From JBLZUR01 sp048565625 (GTDB lineage Bacteria > Pseudomonadota > Alphaproteobacteria > Sphingomonadales > Sphingomonadaceae), in assembly GCF_048565625.1 (NCBI RefSeq), contig NZ_JBLZUR010000002.1:1798001-1862000 (forward strand): a stretch of DNA of 64,000 nucleotides, written 5' to 3'. This document shows, piece by piece, positions 51,531-59,849 of the stretch. The position numbers and the translations under genes were made by a program. Positions within the stretch are counted from its first letter, which is position 1, and each line of letters starts with the position of its first letter. The notes below the pieces were generated by a model that did not search any database, was not told the origin of the DNA, and saw only the letters and a list, made by a program, of their open reading frames with translations.

Positions 51531-52762
51531 CGGTCGCACTCCCCGAACACGATGTCCATCGCGCCCAGGACGGCGGTGACGTCGGCGAGCATGTGGCCCT
51601 TCATCATGAAGTCCATCGCCTGCAGGTGGCTGAAGGCGGTCGGGCGGATCTTGCAGCGATAGGGTTTGTTGCTGCCGTCCGACACCAGGTACACGCCGAA
51701 CTCGCCCTTGGGGCTCTCGGTCGCGACGTAGACGTCGCCGGCGGGGACATGGAAGCCCTCGGTATAGAGCTTGAAGTGATGGATCAGCGCTTCCATCAAC
51801 TGCTTCATCTCGCCGCGCTTGGGCGGGACGACCTTGCGGTCGAAGCTGGCGACGGGACCCTCCGGCATCTCGGCGAGGCACTGTTTCATGATGCGGGCGG
51901 ACTGCCGCACCTCCTCGACGCGGACCATGAACCGGTCGTAGCAGTCGCCGCTGGTGCCGACGGGCACGTCGAACTGCATGCGGTCGTAGACATCGTAGGG
52001 CTGCGACTTGCGGATGTCCCATGGGATGCCCGAGCCGCGGATCATCGGGCCGGAGAAGCCCCATTTCACCGCATCGTCCTTGCTCACCACGCCGATGTCG
52101 ACATTGCGCTGCTTGAAGATGCGGTTGTCGGCGACGAGGCTGATCGCATCCTCGAAAAGGCGCGGCAGGCGATTATCCAGCCAATCGCCGATGTCGGTGA
52201 GCAGCTTCAGCGGCACGTCCTGATGGATGCCGCCGGGCCGGAAGAACGCCGCGTGCATCCGCGCGCCGGACGCCCGCTCGTAGAAGTTCATGCAGTCTTC
52301 GCGGATCTCGAACAACCACAGGTTCGGCGTCATCGCCCCGACGTCCATGACGTGCGAACCGAGGTTCAGCATGTGGTTCTTGATGCGCGTCAGCTCGGCA
52401 AAGAATACGCGAAGGTACTGCGCGCGCAGCGGCACTTCGAGGCCGAGCAGCTTTTCGACCGCGAGCACGTAGCTGTGCTCCATGCACATCGGCGAGCAGT
52501 AATCGAGCCGGTCGAAATAGGGCAGCGCCTGCAGATAGGTCTTGTACTCGATCAGCTTCTCGGTGCCGCGATGCAGCAGGCCAACATGCGGATCGACCCG
52601 CTCCACGATCTCGCCGTCCAGTTCCATGACGAGGCGCAGCACGCCGTGCGCCGCCGGATGCTGCGGGCCGAAGTTGATCGTGTAGTTCTGGATCTCCGTG
52701 TCGCCCGCGCTCACCGCGCTGTCCGGCGTCAGGGTCTCGTAGGTGTCGGCGAGGTCGGTCAC
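51527..52762 (-). CDS. nuoD: NADH-quinone oxidoreductase subunit D
   Basis: A 411-residue subunit related to the [NiFe] hydrogenase large chain. The N-terminal signature INFGPQHPAAHGVLRLVMEL includes quinone-site residues, followed by LLHRGTEKLIEYKTYLQALPY and the C-terminal VLGAMDIVFGECDR. With NuoB it forms the quinone-binding cavity. nuoC overlaps it by ATGA. Separate nuoC and nuoD genes are typical for alphaproteobacteria, unlike the E. coli fusion. Confidence 0.96.
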   Translation of the reverse strand: MTDLADTYETLTPDSAVSAGDTEIQNYTINFGPQHPAAHGVLRLVMELDGEIVERVDPHVGLLHRGTEKLIEYKTYLQALPYFDRLDYCSPMCMEHSYVLAVEKLLGLEVPLRAQYLRVFFAELTRIKNHMLNLGSHVMDVGAMTPNLWLFEIREDCMNFYERASGARMHAAFFRPGGIHQDVPLKLLTDIGDWLDNRLPRLFEDAISLVADNRIFKQRNVDIGVVSKDDAVKWGFSGPMIRGSGIPWDIRKSQPYDVYDRMQFDVPVGTSGDCYDRFMVRVEEVRQSARIMKQCLAEMPEGPVASFDRKVVPPKRGEMKQLMEALIHHFKLYTEGFHVPAGDVYVATESPKGEFGVYLVSDGSNKPYRCKIRPTAFSHLQAMDFMMKGHMLADVTAVLGAMDIVFGECDR

Positions 52763-53430
52763 TTCTTCACCTCATCCGCCTTGAGCGGGGTGGGCGCGCC
52801 CGGCGCCTGGGGCACGGCCTTCTCGTCGCCCGGCAGGACGTACTCGGCGCCCTCCCAGGGACTCGTGAAATCAAACTGGCGGAAATCCTGCGCGAGCCGC
52901 ACGGGTTCGTAGACCACGCGTTTATGCTCTTCGGAATAGCGCAGCTCGGTATAGCCGGTCAGCGGGAAGTCCTTGCGCTGCGGATGCCCCTTGAATCCGT
53001 AGTCGGTCAGGATGCGACGCAGGTCGGTGTTGCCCGAGAAGAGCACGCCGTACATGTCGAACACCTCCCGCTCCAGCCAGCCGGCGACCGGCCAAATCGC
53101 GGTGACCGACGGCACCGGCTTGGTATCGTCCGTGCGGACATGGACGCGGATGCGGTGGTTGCGGGTCAGCGAGAGAAGGCAATAAACCACCTCGAACCGC
53201 TCCGCCCCGCGATCGGGATAATCGACGCCCGCGATCTCCATCAGCTGCTGGAAAGCGAGGCCGGGCGTGTCGCGCAGCAGGATCATCGCCTCGTACAGCG
53301 CCTCGCGCTCCACGAACAACGCCACCTCGCCGACATGCTCGACCGCGTCGATCAGCGTGGGCCCAAGCGCCGCGCGCGCCGCCTCGATCACGCCCTCGTT
53401 CGAGGCGAACTTCGGATGCGGGCTGCCCAT
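52759..53430 (-). CDS. nuoC: NADH-quinone oxidoreductase subunit C
   Basis: A 223-residue peripheral-arm subunit (30 kDa subunit family). The signature EREVFDMYGVLFSGNTDLRRI and GFKGHPQRKDFPLTGY is complete. It packs against NuoD and NuoB near the quinone site. The start at 53430 lies one base after the nuoB stop; the longer open frame to 53604 is inside nuoB. The C-terminal tail (PGAPTPLKADEVKK) is charged and probably flexible. Confidence 0.95.
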   Translation of the reverse strand: MGSPHPKFASNEGVIEAARAALGPTLIDAVEHVGEVALFVEREALYEAMILLRDTPGLAFQQLMEIAGVDYPDRGAERFEVVYCLLSLTRNHRIRVHVRTDDTKPVPSVTAIWPVAGWLEREVFDMYGVLFSGNTDLRRILTDYGFKGHPQRKDFPLTGYTELRYSEEHKRVVYEPVRLAQDFRQFDFTSPWEGAEYVLPGDEKAVPQAPGAPTPLKADEVKK

Positions 53431-53431
53431 C

Positions 53432-53989
53432 TTAGCGCTCGATCGTCCCGACGCGGCGGATCTTCCGCTGCAGCTGCATGATCCCGTACAGCAGCGCCTC
53501 GGCCGTCGGTGGACAGCCGGGGACGTAGATGTCCACCGGCACGATCCGGTCGCATCCGCGAACGACGCTGTAGCTGTAATGGTAATAGCCGCCGCCATTG
53601 GCACAGCTGCCCATCGAAATGACGTATTTCGGCTCCGACATCTGGTCGTAGACGCGGCGGAGCGCGGGGGCCATCTTGTTGCAGAGCGTGCCGGCGACGA
53701 TCATCACGTCCGACTGGCGCGGGGAAGCGCGCGGCGCGGCGCCGAAGCGTTCCAGGTCATAGCGCGGCATGTTGACGTGGATCATCTCCACCGCGCAGCA
53801 GGCGAGGCCGAATGTCATCCACCAGAGCGACCCGGTGCGCGCCCACTGGAACAGCTCCTCGGTCGAGGTGACGAGGAAGCCCTTGTCGGCGATCTCGGCA
53901 TTGATCCCGGCGGCGAAGGCGGGATCGGGATGGGTGGGCACGTTCTCCGTCGGGAACGGATCGGTGCGCGGATCGAGCATTACTCCCAT
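53432..53989 (-). CDS. nuoB: NADH-quinone oxidoreductase subunit B
   Basis: A 185-residue subunit that binds cluster N2, the last cluster before quinone. The tandem Cys motif is in LACCAVEMIHVNMPRYD, with GTLCNKMAP, MGSCANGGGYYHYSY and VPGCPPTAEALLYG. The N-terminal 30 residues are a variable extension. It overlaps nuoA by 10 bases. Confidence 0.96.
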   Translation of the reverse strand: MGVMLDPRTDPFPTENVPTHPDPAFAAGINAEIADKGFLVTSTEELFQWARTGSLWWMTFGLACCAVEMIHVNMPRYDLERFGAAPRASPRQSDVMIVAGTLCNKMAPALRRVYDQMSEPKYVISMGSCANGGGYYHYSYSVVRGCDRIVPVDIYVPGCPPTAEALLYGIMQLQRKIRRVGTIER

Positions 53990-54357
53990 TCCAGCGCTCC
54001 CTTCTTCCAGGCGTAGACATAGCCGAGCGCCAGTTCGGCGAGGAACACCATCATCGATGCCCAGCCGGTCCAGCCGATCTCCCGCAGGCTGACCGCCCAG
54101 GGGAACAGGAACGCCGCCTCAAGATCGAAGATGATGAAGAGGATAGCGACGAGGTAGAAGCGCACATCGAACTGCGCGCGGCTATCCTCGAACGCCGGGA
54201 AACCGCACTCATATTCGGCGAGCTTGGCCGGATCGGGCTTCGCCGCGCCGGTGAAGCGAGCGGCGATCATCGGGAGCACCACGAAGGCGCTCGACAGGAC
54301 CAGCGCGACCCCAAGAAACAGCAGGATCGGCAGGTACTGGGAAAGGTCGACAGCCAA
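53980..54357 (-). CDS. nuoA: NADH-quinone oxidoreductase subunit A
   Basis: A 125-residue, three-helix membrane subunit with the conserved loop YECGFPAFEDSRAQFDVRFYLVAILFIIFDLEA (shown in parts: YECGFPAF, RFYLVAILFII, FDLEA). This loop lines the quinone access path. The gene starts with TTG (54357) and only a weak ribosome binding site, which may limit expression of the operon's first product. A near-palindrome lies just upstream at 54361-54380. It is the first gene of the nuo operon. Confidence 0.94.
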   Translation of the reverse strand: MAVDLSQYLPILLFLGVALVLSSAFVVLPMIAARFTGAAKPDPAKLAEYECGFPAFEDSRAQFDVRFYLVAILFIIFDLEAAFLFPWAVSLREIGWTGWASMMVFLAELALGYVYAWKKGALEWE

Positions 54358-54360
54358 GGG

Positions 54361-54380
54361 CTTTCTCGCAGCTGCGAAAG
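54361..54380. promoter_or_regulatory. Near-perfect palindrome just upstream of nuoA
   Basis: The sequence CTTTCTCGCAGCTGCGAAAG contains the perfect 10-bp core CGCAGCTGCG, with flanks that pair apart from a two-base slip. It lies 4 bases before the TTG start of nuoA. It could be an operator or an RNA hairpin covering the ribosome binding site. Confidence 0.4.
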
Positions 54381-54473
54381 GACAGGATCGGTGGGGCTTC
54401 TAGGACTCCCGAACGCGCCGGGCAAGGGTTCGACCCGGTGAGAATGAATCGCAAAACCCGCCTTTCCTGGGCG

Positions 54474-54920
54474 TTACTCCTCGCTGCCCTTCTCGGGGCA
54501 GGCGCAGCGTGGGGCCGACTTGCGCTCTACCTTCGTCGTCGCAAACTCCTCCGGCACCAGCGCGCCATTCTTGTCGCCATCCGCCTTGGCGAACTTGGCG
54601 GTAGTCTTGATCGCCCATTCCTCGAAGGTCAGGCGTCCGTCGCCGTTCACGTCGAGCTTGGCGAAGGCCTTGCGGCGGCTGGCGAGGTACTCCTCGGACG
54701 TGACCTTGCCGTCCTCATCCTTGTCGTAGCGGCCGAAACGACGCTCCTCCCGGCTCTTCGCGTCGGCCTCGGGCGGCGCAGGCAATTCGCCGCTTTCTCC
54801 CACGATCGCGGCAGGTGCGGCGGGGATCGCATCGGCGGCGGACAACCCGCTCTTCCACAGGAAGAACACGCCCGTCACCAGCATCAGCGCGGCAACCGCT
54901 CCTGCGGCAAATCTCCACAT
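54474..54920 (-). CDS. EF-hand calcium-binding protein, membrane-anchored or exported
   Basis: A 148-residue protein with an N-terminal hydrophobic segment (residues about 4-22, signal anchor) and three EF-hand loops: DKDEDGKVTSEE (from residue 66), DVNGDGRLTFEE (from 90) and DGDKNGALVPEE (from 114). The domain should lie in the periplasm and bind calcium. A short Cys-containing tail (PRCACPEKG) ends the protein. It is upstream of nuoA on the same strand with 116 bases between. Role unknown. Confidence 0.8.
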   Translation of the reverse strand: MWRFAAGAVAALMLVTGVFFLWKSGLSAADAIPAAPAAIVGESGELPAPPEADAKSREERRFGRYDKDEDGKVTSEEYLASRRKAFAKLDVNGDGRLTFEEWAIKTTAKFAKADGDKNGALVPEEFATTKVERKSAPRCACPEKGSEE

Positions 54921-54957
54921 CGCCCGTCCCCCTCAAGGAGCGACTATCCGCCGGAGG

Positions 54958-55608
54958 TCACAGCCCGGTCAAGCCGTGCCAGGCGAGCCGCAGCACCTGT
55001 CGCGGACTGCCGCGCCCTCGGCCAACAAGGTCCTCCTCGGCGACAATGGACAGAGCGGACAGCGGGCGAAGCTGGTGCGGCAGGCGGCGCTTATCGGAGA
55101 CGCCCGCCATGCGCCGGGCGGTTGCCTTCGCCCCCGCATCGCTCAGCCGGCGCACAAGATCGGCGCAGGCCCAGCGACGGCCCACCTCATCTACCGTCAG
55201 TTCGGGGCGGCCGAGAACACGTGCGGAAAGCGCGAACAGCCGCCCGCCCCGCTCCACAGCATGACGCACGATCTCCGCCTCACCCGGCGGGTCGGCCTCC
55301 AGCAGAGCGTACCAACCATCCTCCATTGCGGCGAGATCAGCCCCGGCGATGCCGAGCGGGAGGACTTGGCGGGCGAGCGCCTGCAACAGCGGCTGCGCCG
55401 GCGGCTCGGACGTATCGAGCGTGGTCAGCGCCTCCCGCCACCAGGCGAGCCGCATCGCACCGATCCCCGCCTCCCGCGTACTCGCAAGCACGCGGCCGAA
55501 CTGCTCGTCGACCGCCCAGAGTGCGTGGAGCCCTGCCCGCGCCCGCCGAGGCGCATAGGTCAGCGCCAGCTGTCGTTCAGGATCGGCGAGCGACGGAAGG
55601 GAGGTGAT
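54958..55608 (-). CDS. Squalene/phytoene-synthase-like protein with probable ATC start
   Basis: A protein of the isoprenoid synthase (squalene/phytoene synthase) fold: ALTYAPRRARAGLHALWAVD at the N-terminus, IGAMRLAWWREAL (first conserved region) and GGRLFALSARVLG. The Asp-rich substrate motifs are weak, as in the sphingomonad subgroup near DUF2794, so catalysis is doubtful. No ATG, GTG or TTG occurs before 55491, yet the conserved sequence begins 39 codons earlier, at an ATC that overlaps the upstream stop (TAATC). I propose initiation at that ATC; a normal relative would read TAATG. From GTG 55491 the protein would lack helix 1. Confidence 0.65.
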   Translation of the reverse strand: MTSLPSLADPERQLALTYAPRRARAGLHALWAVDEQFGRVLASTREAGIGAMRLAWWREALTTLDTSEPPAQPLLQALARQVLPLGIAGADLAAMEDGWYALLEADPPGEAEIVRHAVERGGRLFALSARVLGRPELTVDEVGRRWACADLVRRLSDAGAKATARRMAGVSDKRRLPHQLRPLSALSIVAEEDLVGRGRGSPRQVLRLAWHGLTGL

Positions 55609-55943
55609 TAGTCGACCACCTTCAGCAGGCGACGCTCGACCGGGGCCAGGATCGGCCCCAGCTCATGCCCGCGCTTCAGGATGAAGCCGCTCTCGTTGAG
55701 TAGCGCCCACATGCCCTGCCGGTTGCGCAGGGCCGGCCGCTTCTCGATCCGGTACTCCGGCCGCTCCGCCGCGCGGCGAAAGCAGGAAAAGATCGCGGCA
55801 TCACGCCCGAGGTCGATGGCATAGTCCTTGAACAGCCCCGCCGCGACCATGCGGCCGTAGAGGTCGAGAATGCGCGACAATTCGGGGCGGTCGAAGGCTA
55901 CCTGACTGCCTGCCGCGGCCGGAAACGGCGTGACGACACCCAT
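55608..55943 (-). CDS. DUF2794-family protein
   Basis: A 111-residue soluble protein matching DUF2794, a compact alphaproteobacterial family: VAFDRPELSRILDLYGRMVA, WKDYAID-type segment (LFKDYAIDLGRDAAIFSCFR) and the C-terminal LNESGFILKRGHELG. Function is not established. It lies directly after cysE (stop to start adjacent at 55943) and overlaps the phytoene-synthase-like gene by the TAATC junction. Confidence 0.85.
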   Translation of the reverse strand: MGVVTPFPAAAGSQVAFDRPELSRILDLYGRMVAAGLFKDYAIDLGRDAAIFSCFRRAAERPEYRIEKRPALRNRQGMWALLNESGFILKRGHELGPILAPVERRLLKVVD

Positions 55944-56683
55944 CAGGCCCGATCACGCTCCGAAATGGAGAACAGGTCGCGCCTTGCGGCCGCGGCATCC
56001 CGCTCGCGCACCAGTTCCTCGACACGGCGGCGCAATGCCTCGATCTCCGCGACCAGTCCGTCGAGCTTCTGCACCTGCGGCTCGCAAGCCTTCTCGTTGC
56101 ACACGGCATAGGGCGCGAAAGGCTTTTGATACTCCTCGACATCGACCAGGGTCGCCTTGGCGGGAATGCCGACCATCACCGCGCCCTCGGGCACGTCCCT
56201 GGTGACGACGGCATTCGCCCCCACCCGCGCCCGCGCGCCGACCGTGATCGGACCGAGGATGTTCGCGCCCGAGCCGAGGATCACCCCATCGCAGATGGTC
56301 GGGTGCCGCTTGCCCGGATTTCCATCGGCAGGGTTGGTGCCCCCCAATGTGACATGCTGGTAGATCGTGACGTCGTCACCGATCTCCGCCGTCTCGCCGA
56401 TCACCACGAAGCCGTGGTCGATGAAGAAATTGCGTCCGATCTTCGCACCCGGATGGATGTCGATGGCGGTGAACAGGCGGGAGAAGTGGTTCACGAAGCG
56501 TGCAAGGAAGAACAGCTCCGCCACGAACAGCCAGTGCGCGACACGATGAAGTGCTAGGGCGAGCACGCCCGGATAGAGCAGGATCTCCCAGCGGGAGCGC
56601 GGCGCGGGATCGCGGCGCTTCACCGAATCGAGATAATCAACGAGCGCGTCGAGCAATGCCGCCTCCGGAACCGATCCGCGCAT
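55943..56683 (-). CDS. cysE: Serine O-acetyltransferase
   Basis: A 246-residue left-handed beta-helix acetyltransferase with hexapeptide repeats: IHPGAKIGRNFFIDHGFVVIG, IYQHVTLGGT and the active-site segment KRHPTICDGVILGSGA. It makes O-acetylserine from serine and acetyl-CoA for cysteine synthesis. It belongs to the short EpsC-like class without the long N-terminal domain. A coiled coil (VQKLDGLVAEIEALRRRVEE) ends the protein. It is divergent from oxyR, which suggests regulation by oxidative stress. Confidence 0.92.
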   Translation of the reverse strand: MRGSVPEAALLDALVDYLDSVKRRDPAPRSRWEILLYPGVLALALHRVAHWLFVAELFFLARFVNHFSRLFTAIDIHPGAKIGRNFFIDHGFVVIGETAEIGDDVTIYQHVTLGGTNPADGNPGKRHPTICDGVILGSGANILGPITVGARARVGANAVVTRDVPEGAVMVGIPAKATLVDVEEYQKPFAPYAVCNEKACEPQVQKLDGLVAEIEALRRRVEELVRERDAAAARRDLFSISERDRA

Positions 56684-56780
56684 TTAAGAGTGATCGGTAT
56701 GAAATGCCAGATGCCTGGAATACTGGAAAACTTGCCGCTCAATCGATAAGTAGCGCCGTGTTGATAGATCGAGGCGATGA

Positions 56781-57680
56781 GTGACCACCTTCCTGCCCAC
56801 GCTCAAGCAGCTCCAGTACCTTGTCGCCCTTTCGGAATACGGCCATTTCGGAAAGGCGGCGGACGCCTGCTTCGTCACCCAGTCCACTCTCTCGGCGGGC
56901 CTGCGTGAGCTTGAGTCGCTGCTCGGCCTGACCTTAGTCGAGCGTACCCGCCGCGTCGTCCGCTTCACACCCTTGGGCGAGAAGATCGCCGCCAAGGCAC
57001 GCCGCGTTCTGCGGGAGGCAGACGAACTGGCGAGCATGGCGCGCGCAGCGGGGCAGCCCCTCTCCGGTGACCTGCGCATGGGGGTCATCCCGACGATCGC
57101 CCCGTTCCTGCTGCCGAAGATCCTACCCCGCCTCCGCGCCGACTGGCCCGACCTCAAGCTGTACCTGCGCGAGGAGACGTCGCCGCTCGCCTGCGACTCG
57201 CTCCATCGCGGTCATGTCGACTGCGTCCTCCTCGCCCTCCCCTACCAATGCGGCGACGTGGAGAAGGCGGAGCTGTTCGACGACCATCTCTTCCTTGCTT
57301 TCCGGGACGAGAGCGGTGCGGCGCGCGGTCCGGCGATCCGGGCGGAGGACATCGACGAGAGTCAGCTCCTCCTGCTGGAGGACGGCCACTGCCTGAAAGA
57401 CCATGTGCTGGCCGCCTGCAACCGGCCGGAGATCCGCGCCGAGGCGACGATGCTCGGCACCTCGCTCCACACCCTGGTGCAGATGGTCGACAACGGCCTT
57501 GGCGTCACCATGCTGCCGCAGATGGCGCTGGATGCCGACATCCTCGCCAACACCCAGGTGAAGGCGCGCCCACTGGCGGCGGATCATCCCTCCCGCAAGA
57601 TCGCGCTGGTGTGGCGCAAGGGCTCGCCGCGCGAACGCGAGTTCCGGCTGCTTGGGGACGCGCTGATGTCGGCGATGTAG
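56781..57680 (+). CDS. oxyR: OxyR, peroxide-sensing LysR-type regulator
   Basis: A 299-residue LysR regulator. The N-terminal helix-turn-helix is LKQLQYLVALSEYGHFGKAA (residues 8-27). The redox pair of OxyR is conserved: Cys204 in LEDGHCLKDHVL and Cys213 in AAC, nine residues apart as in E. coli (199/208). Peroxide forms a disulfide and activates antioxidant genes. The start is GTG 56781. It is divergent from cysE across 97 bases, and cysteine/glutathione supply is a plausible target. Confidence 0.92.
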   Translation: MTTFLPTLKQLQYLVALSEYGHFGKAADACFVTQSTLSAGLRELESLLGLTLVERTRRVVRFTPLGEKIAAKARRVLREADELASMARAAGQPLSGDLRMGVIPTIAPFLLPKILPRLRADWPDLKLYLREETSPLACDSLHRGHVDCVLLALPYQCGDVEKAELFDDHLFLAFRDESGAARGPAIRAEDIDESQLLLLEDGHCLKDHVLAACNRPEIRAEATMLGTSLHTLVQMVDNGLGVTMLPQMALDADILANTQVKARPLAADHPSRKIALVWRKGSPREREFRLLGDALMSAM

Positions 57681-57685
57681 TTCGC

Positions 57686-58123
57686 CTAAGCGGACCACCG
57701 CGCGGCGGCGGCATCGTCCGCCGCCCGCGCCTCTACCCAGCCCTCACGGCCATCGGCGAAGCGCTGATGCTTCCAGAACGGCGCCTCGGTCTTCAGCTTG
57801 TCGATCAGGAAGGCGCAGGCCTCCAGTGCGGCAGCCCTGTGGGCCGAGGCGGTTCCGACGAAGACGATCCGCTCGCCCGGCACCATGGGACCAACCCGGT
57901 GAACGATGATCACATCCAACAAGGGCCAGCGCGACCGCGCCTGCCGCTCCAGCATAGCCAGCGCCTTCTCGGTCATCGCGGCATAATGGTCGAGCCGTAG
58001 TTCCAAGAGACCATCGTCGCCGCGCACGATCCCGGTAAAGCTCGCCACCGCACCGCCGCCCGCCCTCTCCAGCACGGCGATCAGCGCGCCGCTGTCGAAG
58101 TCTTCCGAACCGACGCGGATCAT
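57686..58123 (-). CDS. moaE: MoaE, molybdopterin synthase catalytic subunit
   Basis: A 145-residue protein with VASFTGIVRGDDGLLELRLD, VIIVHRVGPMVPGERIVFVG, SAHRAAALEACAFLIDKLK and the active-site stretch EAPFWKHQRFADG (Lys residues that hold the pterin). With MoaD it adds the dithiolene sulfurs to precursor Z. It is convergent with oxyR (6 bases apart) and overlaps moaD by ATGA. An upstream open extension is part of moaD. Confidence 0.93.
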   Translation of the reverse strand: MIRVGSEDFDSGALIAVLERAGGGAVASFTGIVRGDDGLLELRLDHYAAMTEKALAMLERQARSRWPLLDVIIVHRVGPMVPGERIVFVGTASAHRAAALEACAFLIDKLKTEAPFWKHQRFADGREGWVEARAADDAAAARWSA

Positions 58124-58371
58124 CCGCCTGTCACCGGCGGGAACAAGGCGACCTCCCGCGCGCTGGCGATCGGCGCTTCGAAGTTCGCGAACACCTGATC
58201 CACCGCCCCACGCAACCGCCCGCGATCGGCAAGGGCGCGGGCGTGAGCCTCGCTCCGACCGCTCAGCCAATCGACCAGATCGCCGAGCGTCCCAACCCCG
58301 GCCGGCGGCGAGACCTCCTCCTCGTCTACTCCGACAGCATCGCGCACGGCGGCGAAGTAGAGAACCCGCAT
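58120..58371 (-). CDS. moaD: MoaD, molybdopterin synthase sulfur carrier
   Basis: An 83-residue ubiquitin-fold protein (MRVLYFAAVRDAVGVDEEEV) ending in TGG, the di-glycine tail that is thiocarboxylated by MoeB to carry sulfur to MoaE. Length is normal. The longer open frame reaching 58989 overlaps pgsA and is rejected. It overlaps moaE by ATGA and follows pgsA by 5 bases. Confidence 0.93.
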   Translation of the reverse strand: MRVLYFAAVRDAVGVDEEEVSPPAGVGTLGDLVDWLSGRSEAHARALADRGRLRGAVDQVFANFEAPIASAREVALFPPVTGG

Positions 58372-58376
58372 GGCCG

Positions 58377-58946
58377 TCAATCCATGTGCTTGAGGCCGAC
58401 GCGCAGATAATCCCAGCCCGTCACCAGCGTCAGCGCCGCCGCCGCCCACAGGCTGAACAGCCCGACGCCGCGCACCCAATAATGCTCCGGCACCCAGCCC
58501 GACAGGATGATCGCGCCCAGCGACACCAGCTGGAACGCAGTCTTCCATTTCGCGAGCTTGCTGACCGGCACGGAAACCGACAGCTGCGCCAGGAACTCGC
58601 GCAGGCCGGACACCGCGATCTCGCGCAGCAGGATGATCAGCGCCGCTACGACATGCCATCCGGCGATCAGCGGCTCCGCCTCTCGCACGCCCGGCATCGA
58701 AATCAGCATGACGATAGCCGCCGCCACCATGATCTTGTCGGCGATGGGATCGAGGAAGACGCCCAGCTTCGACACCGCACCCTGCGCGCGGGCGAGATAG
58801 CCATCGAAATAATCGGTGATCCCCATCAGCACGTAGAGGCCGAAGGCAATTGCGTAGTGCCAAGGCTCCGGCTTCCACAACAGGAACACCAAAAGCGGCA
58901 CCGCGAAGATGCGCGAGAGGGTGAGGATGTTGGGGAGCGTCAGCAT
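58377..58946 (-). CDS. pgsA: CDP-diacylglycerol--glycerol-3-phosphate 3-phosphatidyltransferase
   Basis: A 189-residue, six-helix membrane enzyme. The full CDP-alcohol phosphotransferase motif is present: GITDYFDGYLARAQGAVSKLGVFLDPIADK (shown in parts: TDYFDGYLAR, SKLGVFLDP, IADK), with all catalytic Asp residues. It makes phosphatidylglycerol phosphate, the precursor of phosphatidylglycerol and cardiolipin. It lies 11 bases after the PAP2 gene and 5 before moaD. Confidence 0.95.
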   Translation of the reverse strand: MLTLPNILTLSRIFAVPLLVFLLWKPEPWHYAIAFGLYVLMGITDYFDGYLARAQGAVSKLGVFLDPIADKIMVAAAIVMLISMPGVREAEPLIAGWHVVAALIILLREIAVSGLREFLAQLSVSVPVSKLAKWKTAFQLVSLGAIILSGWVPEHYWVRGVGLFSLWAAAALTLVTGWDYLRVGLKHMD

Positions 58947-58957
58947 GAACGCCGACC

Positions 58958-59578
58958 CTAGCCGGGTTCCGCCCCCCTTTGAAGGGCAAGCCGCCGCACC
59001 GATGCGGAAAAGGCGAGATCGACCGCAGCCTCGGCGATCCGGCCGATGATCCCGCCGGCGATCACGTCAGTCGGGTAGTGCGCGCCACGCGGAACCTGCA
59101 CGGCCGCGACCGCGCGGGCCGCCGCCAATGCCGCCGCCTGATGCTCCGGATATTCACGGCCGAAGGCGCGCGCCGTCGCCATCGCGCTCGCCGTATGGCC
59201 GGAGGGAAATGAGGTGCGCATATGGTCGTCGCTGTCCTTGCCTCGCGCGAGTTCGTAGCGGCCCTCTTCCACCAGCACCTGGGGGCGGGTGCGATCGACC
59301 GCCTTCTTCACAACCGTTTTCATCAGCGTCGCGGCTCCATGTGCGGCGAGCATGCGGATACCAGCGCGGATCAGCCGCGGCTTGCCCGCAACGGCACCCG
59401 CCACGATCACCGCACCGCAGATCGCGGCGAGCGGCGGCTGGTCGGCGAGTTCGCTCACACTTCCCAGACCACGCACGACGGGATGGTCGCGGTACGCCGT
59501 CGCGGTCTTCGCCGCCTTCACATCGGCTTCCTCGATCGGGGTACGCTTCTGCTTCGTGCGCTTCTTGTGCTTGGCCAT
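58958..59578 (-). CDS. PAP2-family phosphatase
   Basis: A 206-residue protein with the acid-phosphatase signature in three parts: KKAVDRTRP, FPSGHTASA (His) and RGAHYPTDVIAGG (catalytic His). Two or three hydrophobic segments surround it. It probably dephosphorylates a lipid phosphate; the place just before pgsA would fit phosphatidylglycerol phosphate or undecaprenyl pyrophosphate, but this cannot be decided. The N-terminus is Lys/Thr-rich and basic. Confidence 0.85.
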   Translation of the reverse strand: MAKHKKRTKQKRTPIEEADVKAAKTATAYRDHPVVRGLGSVSELADQPPLAAICGAVIVAGAVAGKPRLIRAGIRMLAAHGAATLMKTVVKKAVDRTRPQVLVEEGRYELARGKDSDDHMRTSFPSGHTASAMATARAFGREYPEHQAAALAAARAVAAVQVPRGAHYPTDVIAGGIIGRIAEAAVDLAFSASVRRLALQRGAEPG

Positions 59579-59635
59579 GGGAGGGTAACCGGCCAGGTGG
59601 GTTCGGGTTTCCCGCTCGACAGAATCTCACAACGT

Positions 59636-59742
59636 CGTTCGGCTGAGCCTGTCGAAGCCCCAGCGTGACGGTCGCACTGGCCCCCCTCGACTGCCTGCAA
59701 GGCAGGCGCTCGGGACAGGCTTCGACAAGCTCAGGGCGAACG
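59636..59742. repeat. Second-type intergenic repeat, long imperfect inverted repeat
   Basis: Left arm 59636-59659 (CGTTCG, TGAGC, GTCGAAGCC) pairs with right arm 59718-59742 (GGCTTCGAC, GCTCA, CGAACG). An internal CTGCCT-GCA-AGGCAG hairpin lies between them. Half-copies occur at 35171 and 20676. The gap 59579-59849 holds no gene that I can support. Confidence 0.7.
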
Positions 59743-59849
59743 GACGTGAGTGGGCGCTGGTCTCAGAGCTGATGCACAGCCCCTTCCTTCCCCCCACCCC
59801 AATCGGCTATGCCGCACGCGCAAGGAAACAACGCGAGCCGCCGCCCTAC

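Noticed and set aside
56684..56780. OxyR-type operator between cysE and oxyR
   Set aside because: An inverted repeat TCGAT-N20-ATCGA and one ATAG are present, but the four-element ATAG/CTAT spacing of OxyR sites is not met.
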